Shown here piece by piece: positions 10,969 through 21,064 of a stretch of DNA of 64,000 nt. This DNA comes from Pyrenophora tritici-repentis (taxonomy: Eukaryota > Ascomycota > Dothideomycetes > Pleosporales > Pleosporaceae), in contig NC_089390.1 of assembly GCF_003171515.1 (NCBI RefSeq), positions 2,852,001 to 2,916,000 on the forward strand. The letters run 5' to 3'. A program made the position numbers and the translations under genes. Numbering within the stretch: the first letter of the stretch is position 1; every line of letters begins with the position of its first letter. Under the pieces are notes generated by a model. The model ran no database searches. It was not told the origin of the DNA and worked only from the letters and a program-made list of their open reading frames with translations.

Positions 10969-12919
10969 TTAACCAGAGAACTCCTTGATGTCTGTGGTCT
11001 TGCCAGGGACAAGGGCCAAGGGCACGATACCTGAGACGTGCATCTCGGGGCCGTAGACGTGCATGTTGAGGCCAAGCTCCTGACCAACATTCTTGATGTT
11101 CTTGAGACCCTCCTGGTAGTTGGGGCCAGCACGACGGATCCAGATCTGCACCTTGTGTTCGATAAGAAGAGGAGCGACTTCTCTCAGAGCGCGAATGACA
11201 CCCTTGAAGGTTGAGGCGACATTGGTGAAGTTGGCAATACCACCACCGATGAAGAGAACCTTGCCCTCCTCATGTTGAGGTGCCCTGAGCATGAGGTCGA
11301 GGACAGTGCGGGCGTAGTGGAAGGTCTGAGTCTCGGTGGGAGCACCAGAGTACTCACCGTAGTTGGCGAGTTCGCTCGCGAAACCAGCAGAGGCAATGGC
11401 ATCGGCATAGACGACTGAAGCACCACCACCGGCAACGAGGGTCCAGACGCGGCCAACAGAGTTGAGGATGGTCAGCTTGAGAGAAGCACCAGTCTTAGCA
11501 TCCATCTCGGCGATGTAAGCCTCCTCCTTGCTCATCTCACGGCCGAAAGGCGCAGGGAACTCCATTGGTGGGCCGACATCGATGGTCTGCTTGGCCTCCT
11601 TTTGGGGAGCAGCTGGTATGCCGAGAGCAGTCGCGCTGCGAGCAATAGCCCACTTGGCACCGCACTCGAACTCAGCAGTTTGATCAAGCTTGGCAGCGAG
11701 ATCGAGGAAGTGAACCTCAGCAGAGGTCTTGTCCTCGTTGGGGATGACAACAAGAGGGTTGATCTCAAGATAGCTATGGCACGAGGTCAGCAATGATCAG
11801 CTTCGTATGTGCTCGGACGGCTTACGTGAACTGGCAGTCAACGTAGACGGCGTATAACCTCGAGATGAAGTCGACGAGAACATTGTGGACACCCTCGGGA
11901 ACCTTCTTCAAGAGGGTAGCGGCGATTTCCTCGTTTGAGGGGTACTCCTTGAGGTCAACAGGGATGAGGAGCTTCTCAGCCTTCTCGTCGACATCGCCAA
12001 CGTCGACACCACCCTCGTGGGTGAAGAGGATCCAGTCACCCTAAAGCGGAAAGGTTAGTAGTGGATGGGGAAAGGATTGGCACAAAGGTTGCAGTAGCGG
12101 CAAGGGTAGCTAAGAAGAGTCGCAACACCAGGGAGCGGAGATTCAAAGACGCAGGTACGACGGCACGATGCAGTAGCACACAGCCAGGCTGGCATGTGAA
12201 AGTGGACGTGCGTATCGCACGGGAGTAGGTGCTTTGCAGAAGTGGGTCTGTCATCGTTCCCTTCGCCCGACCGGTTTTGAGACAAAACCAGGGAGTGCGC
12301 CCGCTGCCCGCGTGTTTGAACCAACGTCCCGCGCCGCCCGCTCGCTCATTGTGCAGCCCAACACTAATGCACCTGCACATGACCTTGGACATGGTTGCGC
12401 CTGTCGCAGGCCATGCGACGACGCCAAACAAGGTGAAGACGGGAAAGGTAAAAGAGAAGGAAGTGGAAGTGGACATACCTCTCGTACTGAGTTGATGTTG
12501 ATGTAGTACTCGGTGTCTTGGGGATGGGGCACAAAGGGCTCGACCAAGAACTGCCTCAGGACACCATCGACAGTCTCGACACGCTGCTCCTTTCCTGCCC
12601 TCGCCTCAATCCACTCCCGCGCCTCGGCCCATGTCTTGTTCAGCGCAAGGAGGCCGCTCTTGCCTCGCCTCTTGATGAGCTGATCTGGCTTTGCAACGAA
12701 CTTGGAGCCAGGCGTCAGCAGCCACGGGTATGTGGCCTCTGCCTGGTCGAGCACGCCCTTGATGTCCTCATCGGCGGCAAAGTGCAGCGATGCGAGCTTC
12801 GAGGGTGGGTTGTGTGTGGCGGAGGGAGGAAGCGGGGTGGGCTTGATGACGGGGGCGCGGGTGAGGTGGTAGTTGAGGATGGCCTTGCCGTCTGCCTCGA
12901 GGATGGACTTGGCTGACAT
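10969..12919 (-). CDS. acl2: ATP-citrate lyase subunit 2 (N-terminal half homologue)
   Basis: Three exons (12479-12919, 11826-12040, 10969-11773) give 486 aa; the introns are 438 and 52 nt. The product aligns along its length with the N-terminal part of animal ATP-citrate lyase: [105 protein letters not shown] and [11 protein letters not shown]. This half carries the ATP-grasp and CoA-ligase beta regions and the citrate site. With Acl1 it makes acetyl-CoA and oxaloacetate from citrate, CoA and ATP in the cytosol for lipid synthesis and acetylation. The residues flanking the 438-nt intron (SVRE, then [11 protein letters not shown]) are contiguous in the family, so the long intron is real and no exon is missing. 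Divergent partner acl1 lies 1.1 kb away. Confidence 0.96.
12041..12478 (-). other. 438-nt intron of acl2
   Basis: Donor GTATGT at 12478-12473 and acceptor TTTAG ending at 12041. It is about eight times the usual intron length here. I see no open frame or inverted repeat that would explain the size. Confidence 0.85.
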
Positions 12920-12936
12920 TGTGGAAGGTGGTCAAA

Positions 12937-13178
12937 CTGCAGGTGGTGTGAGTGCTCCAATGTCAAGATGAAGTGGGAGAAGGCGCGGGGAAACAACGGG
13001 CTCAAAGAGATATGGAAGAACAGAAATTGTGGCAGAAAGAGCAGTTAGGCTCGGAGGACGACTTCGGAGTTGTTACGGGACGTTATGCGGTGTCCGGACA
13101 CGCATATGTTCCGGAGAAGGTGATGAGGGGGCCGGCACAAGAAGATGCAAAAACACAGCCGGAGGTGGTGCAACGTAC
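12937..13178 (-). other. candidate 5'UTR intron of acl2
   Basis: On the minus strand a CAG|GTACGT donor (13178) and a CCTGCAG acceptor ending 17 nt before the acl2 ATG bracket 242 nt, with an ACTCAC branch-like site near the acceptor. No transcript was available, so this rests on splice signals alone. Confidence 0.5.
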
Positions 13179-13790
13179 CTGGGATTGCTAGGGGGGTGAC
13201 AATGGGAGTGGGAAAAAGAGGAGGAAGGATCGCTGGCAAGACTTGAGCTGGCAGACGGCTTGGGAGGTTACTCGAGAAGCGGTCTGCTGTTTTTTCTTGC
13301 GTGTTGAGCTTGGGATCGCGGGCGCAGATGCAGGGCTAAGGCAGTGGTCCCGCTGTCGGCCTATCACGGCGCGCATCACGGGCCAGGGGCAGAGGCACAA
13401 CGAATGCTCCTCAGGCCCCGCAGCAAGATATCAACAGGGCGAAAACAGACGTTCCGACGGGCATTGGGACAAATCAGCATCATCACGGCCCAGTCAAGCG
13501 GGCATTGAGACGCGCTCTGCATTATTACGACTGCTCCGACTCCGAGGCGCGGCACAAGAGCGAGAGGGCGGTACAAGACATTCGGGTCCCCGTTCACCGC
13601 TCGGGATATTGGGTTAGCGCCACCTGCATTTAGTCGGTGCAGGGGAATCTCCAGCTCAACGCCGCCAAAACCAAGGGCCCAAACGTCGGAAAGAATCGCA
13701 TTCCCCTCTTTCGCTGCTCGCAACCTTCTCCCGTATCATCCAAGTCTCCTGCTCTGCCCTCAGCCCTCAGCCCGGCATTGCATCCATAAG

Positions 13791-13989
13791 GTAAGTCTGC
13801 CCTCTCCCCGCGTCCTGGCCAAGTCCATCCCACCTGCTGCTCGCGCGTGCCTGTTCTAGCCAACTGCAGCAGTATTTTCACAACGTACGAGCACTCACGT
13901 CAGCCCGCCAGCTGTGCTCAATTGATTGCCCGGCAGCTCCGCCACCTTCCTGCTCAAGTCCCCCAACTGACCTGCCTTCCCAAACACAG
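13791..13989 (+). other. candidate 5'UTR intron of acl1
   Basis: An AAG|GTAAGT donor and a CAAACACAG acceptor bracket 199 nt ending 47 nt before the acl1 ATG, with ACTGAC as a possible branch site. Evidence is splice signals only. Confidence 0.5.
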
Positions 13990-14036
13990 GAATTTCAAGC
14001 CTCGAATCCACGCCTGACGCACACACGGCCACTACC

Positions 14037-16242
14037 ATGTCCTCCACCGCGCCAGCAAAGGGGAGCGAAGGCCTCTCGGCCAACGACAACATTCGCCGTT
14101 TTGCTGCCCCCAGCCGGCCTTTGTCCCCTACAGCCGCTCACACACTCTTCCATCCCAAGACACGATGCTTCGTCTAGTAAGAGGGTTCCCACCGCTACAA
14201 GCACAACATGCACACATACGGGCAACGCTCTAACAAGATGCGAATAGTGGACTGCAGCCCCGTGCTGTCCAGGGCATGCTCGACTTCGACTTCATCTGCA
14301 AGCGAAAGACGCCCTCGGTCGCCGGTATCATCTACACATTCGGCGGTCAGTTCGTGAGCAAAATGTGCGTGCCAAGAAGCCTCCAAACCATTGTCGGGTA
14401 TGTTTCTGACAAGACGCAGGTACTGGGGAACTAGCGAGACCCTGCTTCCCGTCTACCAAACTGTAGAGAAGGCCGTGGGCAAGCACAACGATGTTGACAC
14501 TGTCGTCAACTTCGCCTCGTCGCGCTCCGTCTACCAATCCACCATGGAATTGATGGAGTTCCCTCAGATCAAGTGCATTGCCATTATTGCTGAGGGTGTA
14601 CCCGAGCGAGTGAGTCCCAACGGTAGTCCAAGACTGTCTAACCGCCATTCTGACTTGTGCTAGCGTGCTCGTGAGATCCTCCACGTTGCCCAGAAGAAGG
14701 GCATCACCATCATCGGTCCCGCTACCGTCGGTGGCATCAAGCCCGGCGCGTTCAAGATCGGCAACACCGGTGGTATGATGGACAACATTGTCGCCTCCAA
14801 ACTCTACCGCCCCGGTTCCATCTCCTACGTCTCAAAGTCCGGTGGTATGTCCAACGAACTGAATAACATCATCGCAAACACTACCGATGGCGTGCTCGAG
14901 GGTGTTGCCATTGGTGGTGACAGGTATCCCGGTACCACTTTCATCGACCACGTTCTCCGCTATCAATCCGATCCCGACTGCAAGATCATTGTACTGCTCG
15001 GTGAGGTTGGTGGTGTTGAGGAGTACCGTGTCATCGAGGCTGTAAAATCTGGCCAGGTCACCAAGCCCATTGTTGCCTGGGCTATTGGTACCGTTGCTGG
15101 TATGTTGAAAACCGAAGTGCAATTTGGGCACGCAGGTTCCTTCGCCAACTCTCAGCTCGAGACTGCGGCAACCAAGAACAAGACCATGAGGGAAGCTGGC
15201 ATTTACGTTCCAGAGACCTTCGAGGAGATGCCTGAGACTCTTGCTCAGGTCTACCAGAAGCTGGTCAAGGATGGCACCATCAAGCCCAAGCCCGAGCCTG
15301 TTGTTCCCAAGATTCCTATTGACTACTCATGGGCACAAGAGCTTGGTCTCATCCGAAAGCCTGCTGCTTTCATCTCCACTATTTCCGACGACCGTGGACA
15401 GGAGCTTCTCTACGCTGGTATGCCCATCTCCGATGTCTTCAGAGAGGAGATCGGAATCGGTGGTGTCATGTCATTGCTCTGGTTCCGTCGCCGTCTGCCC
15501 AACTATGCTAGCCGCTTCCTTGAGATGGTTCTCATGTTGACTGCCGATCACGGTCCAGCTGTGTCTGGTGCTATGAACACCATCATCACCACCCGTGCCG
15601 GCAAGGATCTTATCAGTGCTTTGGTCTCTGGTCTTTTGACCATTGGTTCGCGCTTCGGCGGTGCGCTCGACGGTGCCGCTGAAGAGTTCAGCAAGGCGTT
15701 CGACAAGGGTCTTAGCCCTCGTGACTTTGTTGACACCATGAGGAAGGAGAACAAGCTGAGTAAGTGGCCTTGAAAATACTGAAAACTACAATCACTGACG
15801 TAATCCAGTCCCTGGCATTGGCCACAGGATCAAGTCCCGCAACAACCCCGATCTCCGTGTTGAGCTTGTCAAGGAATACGTCAAGAAGAACTTCCCCAGC
15901 ACCAAGCTCCTCGACTATGCGCTCGCTGTCGAGTCTGTGACCACATCCAAGAAGGACAACCTGATTCTTAACGTTGACGGTTGCATTGCCGTCTGCTTCG
16001 TTGATCTCGTTCGCAACGGTGGTGCCTTTTCCAACGAGGAGGCTGAAGACTACCTCAAGATGGGTGTCCTCAACGGTCTCTTCGTTCTCGGCCGAAGTAT
16101 CGGTTTGATTGCCCATTTCCTCGACCAGAAGAGGCTGCGAACTGGTCTTTACAGGCATCCTTGGGATGACATCACCTACCTCCTGCCCTCGCTGGCTGGT
16201 GGTGCGCCTGGCTCCGAGGGCCGTGTTGAGGTCAGTTTGTAG
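14037..16242 (+). CDS. acl1: ATP-citrate lyase subunit 1 (C-terminal half homologue)
   Basis: Five exons (14037-14176, 14248-14364, 14420-14609, 14664-15759, 15809-16242) with introns of 71, 55, 54 and 49 nt give 658 aa. It aligns with the C-terminal part of animal ATP-citrate lyase: [78 protein letters not shown]. The active-site phospho-histidine motif is EVQFGHAG (His near residue 305). The citrate-synthase-like end has [47 protein letters not shown] and YRHPWDD. It cleaves citryl-CoA and complements Acl2 in a hetero-oligomer in the cytosol. Joined phases are consistent at every junction and no residue block is missing. Confidence 0.97.
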
Positions 16243-17181
16243 AGCTATAGTTGGAGGAATGGCAAGGGTATATATCCTGTCCTAGTCGCTTGACGGTGGA
16301 CATAAACAGGCGTTTTGTGCGTGGTAGACAAAGGTCTTCCACTGCCGCTTAGGGCCATTGTAGTAACACCCGCCCGCCGTTAGCGGAGATAGATTATTTA
16401 ATGTCAAACGAACAAACAGCACGATTCCCATATACATAGTGGCTTGGTTGACATCTGGATAGACGGCAACAATGTTTCTTCATGGGAGGCTTGATTGTAG
16501 TGTCGTGCTGCATGCCGAGGTAGTTAACTAACCATACATACGTAGCTTTTTTTGACTATGTGCGCGACCAACCAGACCTTAGCAACGGTGGTGAAACATG
16601 TGGTAAGACAGTCGTGACTACCTTGAAGATTATCTGCTAACTACATACAGTATCGGCCAGCATGTAGTGATTTCTTGAAGGATCAATCACCATTGCAGAT
16701 TGCCTTGTTTACATCCCCACTATACATGCTCCCAGCGCCCCAACGGGCGCCAGGTATCCACACCCAGCCAGCGAAGCAAGGGGCCGCCGTCGTCAGCGCT
16801 TGTTCGATTGCGACGTCGCCGAAAGGAATGCGATAGCTGCAAGCGACCTGCATTTCACCCCGCTCAACGATGCGGCGCGTAAGTTGGCGTAAGGCCATCC
16901 CGCGCAGCCTATACGTTGGGCCGCCTGCCGCTCTCGCTTTGGCGGTCACGGACCTGGGCCCATTGTAAGGCGTTCAAACCCATTAGCTACCGTACGCTTC
17001 TGCCTTGGAGAGTCATGGGTGACTAGCTGCATGCAAGCTTTCATCTGGAACAAATAGATACGTCGTTCCGTCCTGCCGGTTGAATTCAGCCTTGTTGTTG
17101 GTGTTCCTGTCACCAGCAACCAGCAAGCAGCATCCTCCCTCGTCCTGGTGTTGAGGTATTACGCCCATAACATTGTCAACT
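16243..17181. other. intergenic region acl1 / phosphatase-like gene
   Basis: A 939-bp gap with the acl1 3'UTR and the next promoter. An 88-codon open frame at 16683-16949 (minus) shows no recognisable features. Nothing else seen. Confidence 0.45.
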
Positions 17182-18970
17182 ATGTTTACTCACATGTCGA
17201 TTGCAGCCGTGGCTTCGGCCTGGCTTGTTGGTGCTCAAAGTTCGGTGGATAATGATTCGTATCATCCCCATGCAGCGTTTGCCTTTGTACGGACTGGAGA
17301 GCGAACACCCATCCTTCGCAACAATACTCAGAGACTCACTGCATTGGGTGCCAATCAAATGTACACACTGGGACAAAACTTCAGAACAAGATACGTTGCT
17401 GGCGATAAACCCAGTGCGTTTGGTGTACAACACATCACGGGACTGTCGACCGATATTCTCAATAACGATCAAATCTGGGTTCAGACGCGGGACGTCCCCT
17501 ACCTCGTATCTTCCGCCCAGGCATTCATGCAAGGATTGTATCCTCCTCATGGCATCGCCAATGGCACAGGAGATGTGACCGGCATTCTCGCGGATGGTAC
17601 ATCAGTTGACTACCCTCTGAACGGCTATCAGTATGCCACTATTCGAGCTGCTAGCCCAGAAGACCCAAATTCCATATACATCAGCGGGGATCAAAATTGC
17701 CCAATGGCGCAGCAAGCCGCCTTGACGTATTTCACCACCGACGAGTTTGAGCAGACAAGAATAGCAAACAAGGAATTGTACAAGAGCTTGAAGCTGGACT
17801 GGTTTGAGGGTAACATGAAACCATTTAACCTGTACGTAATATCTCGAGATGAAGTGAGTACATGCTGACAGTTCTAATAGAGAATACATCAACGCCCTTG
17901 AGATAGCCGATTACATATCCTACCAATATACACACAACTCTAGTATCCACGACATATTCACAAACGACACCGACTACACGGGCGCCTACGACAAACTTCG
18001 CTACCTAGCCGATGAAGAGGCATGGCACCTCTACGGCAACACATCTGCTTATCCCACAGACGCCGGCAACCAAGCCATCGGCGGTAAAACGCTCGCAGCC
18101 TCAATCCTAGATACCTTTTCACTACGTATCGCCAATCCCGACAACGTCCTCGACAGCGCGCCACCATCATACCCGCTTACCTTTTACTTTGGCGAGCAAG
18201 ACGCTATGATGAGCCTAACGACTCTTATGAGTCTCGACTCCAAAACCCCCTACTTCAAATCCATACCGCCTTACGCCTCAGCTATGGTCTTTGAGCTCTT
18301 CAGCAGAGGTAGCAGCGCCGTGTTTCCCAGCGACACCTCTGACCTCTGGGTGCGGTTCTCGTTCCACAACGGTACGGATGATGATACCCAGCAGTTGATC
18401 CAATACCCCATGTTCAACGACGGGCCGTCGACGGCAGACATGCCATGGTCCGAGTTTGAGAATATGATGGGTGTTGTTGCGATGAAGAGTATTGCAGATT
18501 GGTGCACTTCATGTAGTAGTCCTAGTATCTTCTGCAGTGGTGTACAGGGAACCGATATTACTGTCATAGTCCCGTCAGCACAAAAGAAGGGGGGAAAGGA
18601 CAGTGTTTCGCCTGTTGTGGGGGGCGTCATTGGCGCTATCGTCGCACTCGTCGTTGCGGGCTTGCTTTTCGCTCTCGCTATGCTACTTGGTGGTATCCGT
18701 TTCCACCGCGTCCATCGCCCTGATCATACGAACAAGAAGGCATCTCTCGGTGGCTTCAAGGGCTCGACAAAATTGGCGTCGGATCCGGATCTCCGTCTTG
18801 CTGGGAATGGGGCGCCACCGGCTAAAGGTATAGTGGGGGCGAAGAAGGGACATGAGCGTGTGGGGAGTTGGGAGTTGGCACAGAAGGAGTTTGGCAAGGA
18901 TGTGGGTGATGCTAGTCCAAGGAGTAGCTTTGATGGTATTGATGCTGTTGCCGCTGGTAGGCTTGTTTAG
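17182..18970 (+). CDS. histidine-acid-phosphatase-like membrane protein, catalytic histidines absent
   Basis: Two exons (17182-17831, 17881-18970; 49-nt intron) give 579 aa. The ATG at 17182 starts a signal peptide (MFTHMSIAAVASAWLVGAQ). The fold is histidine phosphatase branch 2 (acid phosphatase/phytase-like): HAAFAFVRTGERTPIL at residues 30-45 sits where the RHGxRxP motif belongs, and YFGEQDAMMSL near residue 320 sits where the catalytic His-Asp (HD) motif belongs. Both histidines are replaced (Thr38, Gln323), so phosphatase activity by the usual mechanism is unlikely. Several N-glycosylation sequons occur. A transmembrane helix (GGVIGAIVALVVAGLLFALA) near residue 475 is followed by about 80 basic, Ser-rich cytosolic residues, so it is probably a type I membrane protein. 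A receptor-like or scaffold role is only a guess. Confidence 0.8.
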
Positions 18971-19412
18971 GCGCATGAGCGCGTTTGATGCGAGGATGAA
19001 GTCACGCTGGTGTTTGTGAGATGTAATGACCATGACGATGGAGGAAGTGCAAGGATTTTAAAGTCATTCGATACCCGGCTCTTTGGGCCATTGTTTTGGA
19101 CACGGCATACGGCTGGGACATGAACCTATATAGTTTAACACTGAAATGAAGAATACATGAGTTCATTGTAAAGTTATAAGAGAGGGCACTTGGCCACTGC
19201 TGAGCATTCATCGCTTTCGTTCGTTCGCATGTCATGCCTCCCGACTAACTACTTAGCTGCCGCAAAACGCCAGATAAATGCAGATAATAAAAGCAAGACC
19301 AAGTGCCGAAGCAACAAGGTCGACATTTTCCACTTCCTCGTGATCTTAATAATTCGCCCATATTATCCACAATGAAGGAGAAAAGGGAAAGCACTATACA
19401 TGATATCTTTGC
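18971..19412. other. intergenic region between converging genes
   Basis: 442 bp between two 3' ends. AT-rich around 19260-19400; no gene seen. Confidence 0.45.
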
Positions 19413-20216
19413 TCATCGCAGGAGTTGTCCTGCTATTCCCACAGCCACTCCCGCCGTCATCCAGTAGCCTGCACACTGTGCTCTCGCTGCGGCATTTCCT
19501 CCACCTGCCCCGTCGAATCGTGCACACGCCTCAACGGTCAGCTGGGAGCAGCCCAGACTGCTCAGACTCGAGCAGATGCTCTGTGCCGACTGAATTCCCA
19601 CGCTCGGAATAGCCGTAATCGTCGCCCCGCCGTTCGGCGCCGATATCGTTACGCCAGCCGCGCCATTTGCTAGAGCAGCCGTACACTTTGCAGCATCATT
19701 TTGACAGCTTGTATAAGCGGACGAGCAGGCAGCTGCATTGGTGTAAGTCGTCGGTATGTAGGGAAAAGGGTAGAATTGGTTTTGTACCGTGCTGCCGTGG
19801 TTTGCGCCGTTGGTCTGTTGCACGAACGGGCCATTGGTTGTGGTAGATGCGATGACGAAGGGAACTGTCGACGTGGCCGTGGGGTTGGCCGTAGGGACGG
19901 CAATGGCTCCTGTACAAGCAGCGCCCTGGGGACAGCAGGCTACCTGACCCCTTTGGTCGGCTGAGCAGACGGCTGTCCGTGGGCAGCAGACGCCTGGTGC
20001 GCCCAGATTGGCGCAGGCAAAGTACGAGTTTGCGCAGTTATTGCCCTGCCTCTTGAAGAGTTCGAGACGACCATCTGCGGGCGATCTTTTGTCCATTGCT
20101 TCGTATGCGTTGGGCTGAACTTGTGCCGCAGCGGCAGGCTCGAAATCCGCGAGGACATCCGGTGCTGCGAGCGCGGCGAGCGGCGCAAGCAGTAAGGCGG
20201 AGACAAAAGTGCGCAT
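19413..20216 (-). CDS. secreted Cys-rich protein, probable GPI anchor, 267 aa
   Basis: A single exon begins at ATG 20216 with a clear signal peptide (MRTFVSALLLAPLAALAAPD). A Lys-Arg site (ELFKRQGNNC, near residue 55) looks like a Kex2-type processing site. Two Cys-rich blocks follow: CANSYFACANLGAPGVCCP, CSADQRGQVACCP at about 60-100, and CSSAYTSCQNDAAKC, CSSLSSLGCSQ at about 165-225. A Thr/Asn/Pro-rich linker separates them. The C-terminus has small residues (GAGGGNAAARAQ) then a hydrophobic tail (WMTAGVAVGIAGQLL) as for GPI attachment, though the tail is short. I recognise the class of fungal cell-wall or surface proteins but not a specific family. Divergent from the RtcB-like gene. Confidence 0.8.
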   Translation of the reverse strand: MRTFVSALLLAPLAALAAPDVLADFEPAAAAQVQPNAYEAMDKRSPADGRLELFKRQGNNCANSYFACANLGAPGVCCPRTAVCSADQRGQVACCPQGAACTGAIAVPTANPTATSTVPFVIASTTTNGPFVQQTNGANHGSTVQNQFYPFPYIPTTYTNAAACSSAYTSCQNDAAKCTAALANGAAGVTISAPNGGATITAIPSVGIQSAQSICSSLSSLGCSQLTVEACARFDGAGGGNAAARAQCAGYWMTAGVAVGIAGQLLR

Positions 20217-21064
20217 TTTCGAGATATGAACGTCTGAGTTGGTTTCGGTGTGGTCTGCACAAGGTATGCGGCTTGCGCCGGGAATGTCTTGATGTCGTAC
20301 GGGGCCGATCTGTTGGGATGGCGGTGGATGAAGTCAGATGGCGGTGGAACTGAGAAAGCGTGTTGTTATGGGTCCAGTATACGTCAATTAGTCGCATACA
20401 GATAATGGACACCGCAAGTCGTTTGCTCCTAAATTCTATGTTCTTGTCAGTGTCGAGATGTAAAGTGGTGTGGATGCCAGTGCGGCTGTGCTGTGTTGCG
20501 TGGGCAACCGCACGGACATGGGTGACGTTCTCGAGGCCAAGCCGCGACACCTGCGCGCACTTGCATGTCCAAGGCCCAATCTATTCCTGTTTTCGCCTTC
20601 TACAGTGTCGCTCTCCTATCCAGAAGACGTGCCTAGGGATATTTCACCAAACTCCTGGTCATGACGCGCACGTCCTGTGGCTCGGTACGGCCCTAGTCTG
20701 TGACACCAATCCCCCGTTGAGCTGACCGGGAGCTGTTAGACGAACATATGTCTCTACCAGTATTCATCGTTGACATGCAAAACGATCAACTAATTTATGG
20801 GCATGAGGGCCGATGGAGCATAACCTCAACAATGAAGCATGAGTCGAAATGAGCCATGCGCTAGCTAAATCGCTACTTCACAAACAAATAGTCATCATAA
20901 ATCATCACAACGATTCCCAAACACCTAAATATCCCACACTTTCTCTTTTTTTCTATTACTACCCACTTTGAACTGCCCTCTGGCCTAATTCGCAAACTCA
21001 ACTAATATCGTATACTCGTCACATTTGCCCATCCCAACAGTTGCAGTCTCTTCTAGATTTAACT
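20217..21064. promoter_or_regulatory. divergent intergenic region, Cys-rich protein / RtcB-like gene
   Basis: 848 bp with the promoters of both genes. A CT/AT-rich leader lies at 20930-21060 just before the RtcB start. Short open frames here look random. Confidence 0.5.

Larger units (their letters stand above)
12920..14036. promoter_or_regulatory. shared acl2/acl1 divergent promoter
   Basis: A 1.1-kb region between the two start codons of the ATP-citrate lyase genes. It is GC-rich with long CT-rich tracts (13700-13860). The two subunits are needed together, so joint regulation is likely. Each side also has a well-formed candidate 5'UTR intron (listed separately). Confidence 0.65.

Noticed and set aside
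16683..16949. 88-codon minus-strand frame between acl1 and the phosphatase-like gene
   Set aside because: No homology pattern recognisable and no supporting promoter or splice signals.
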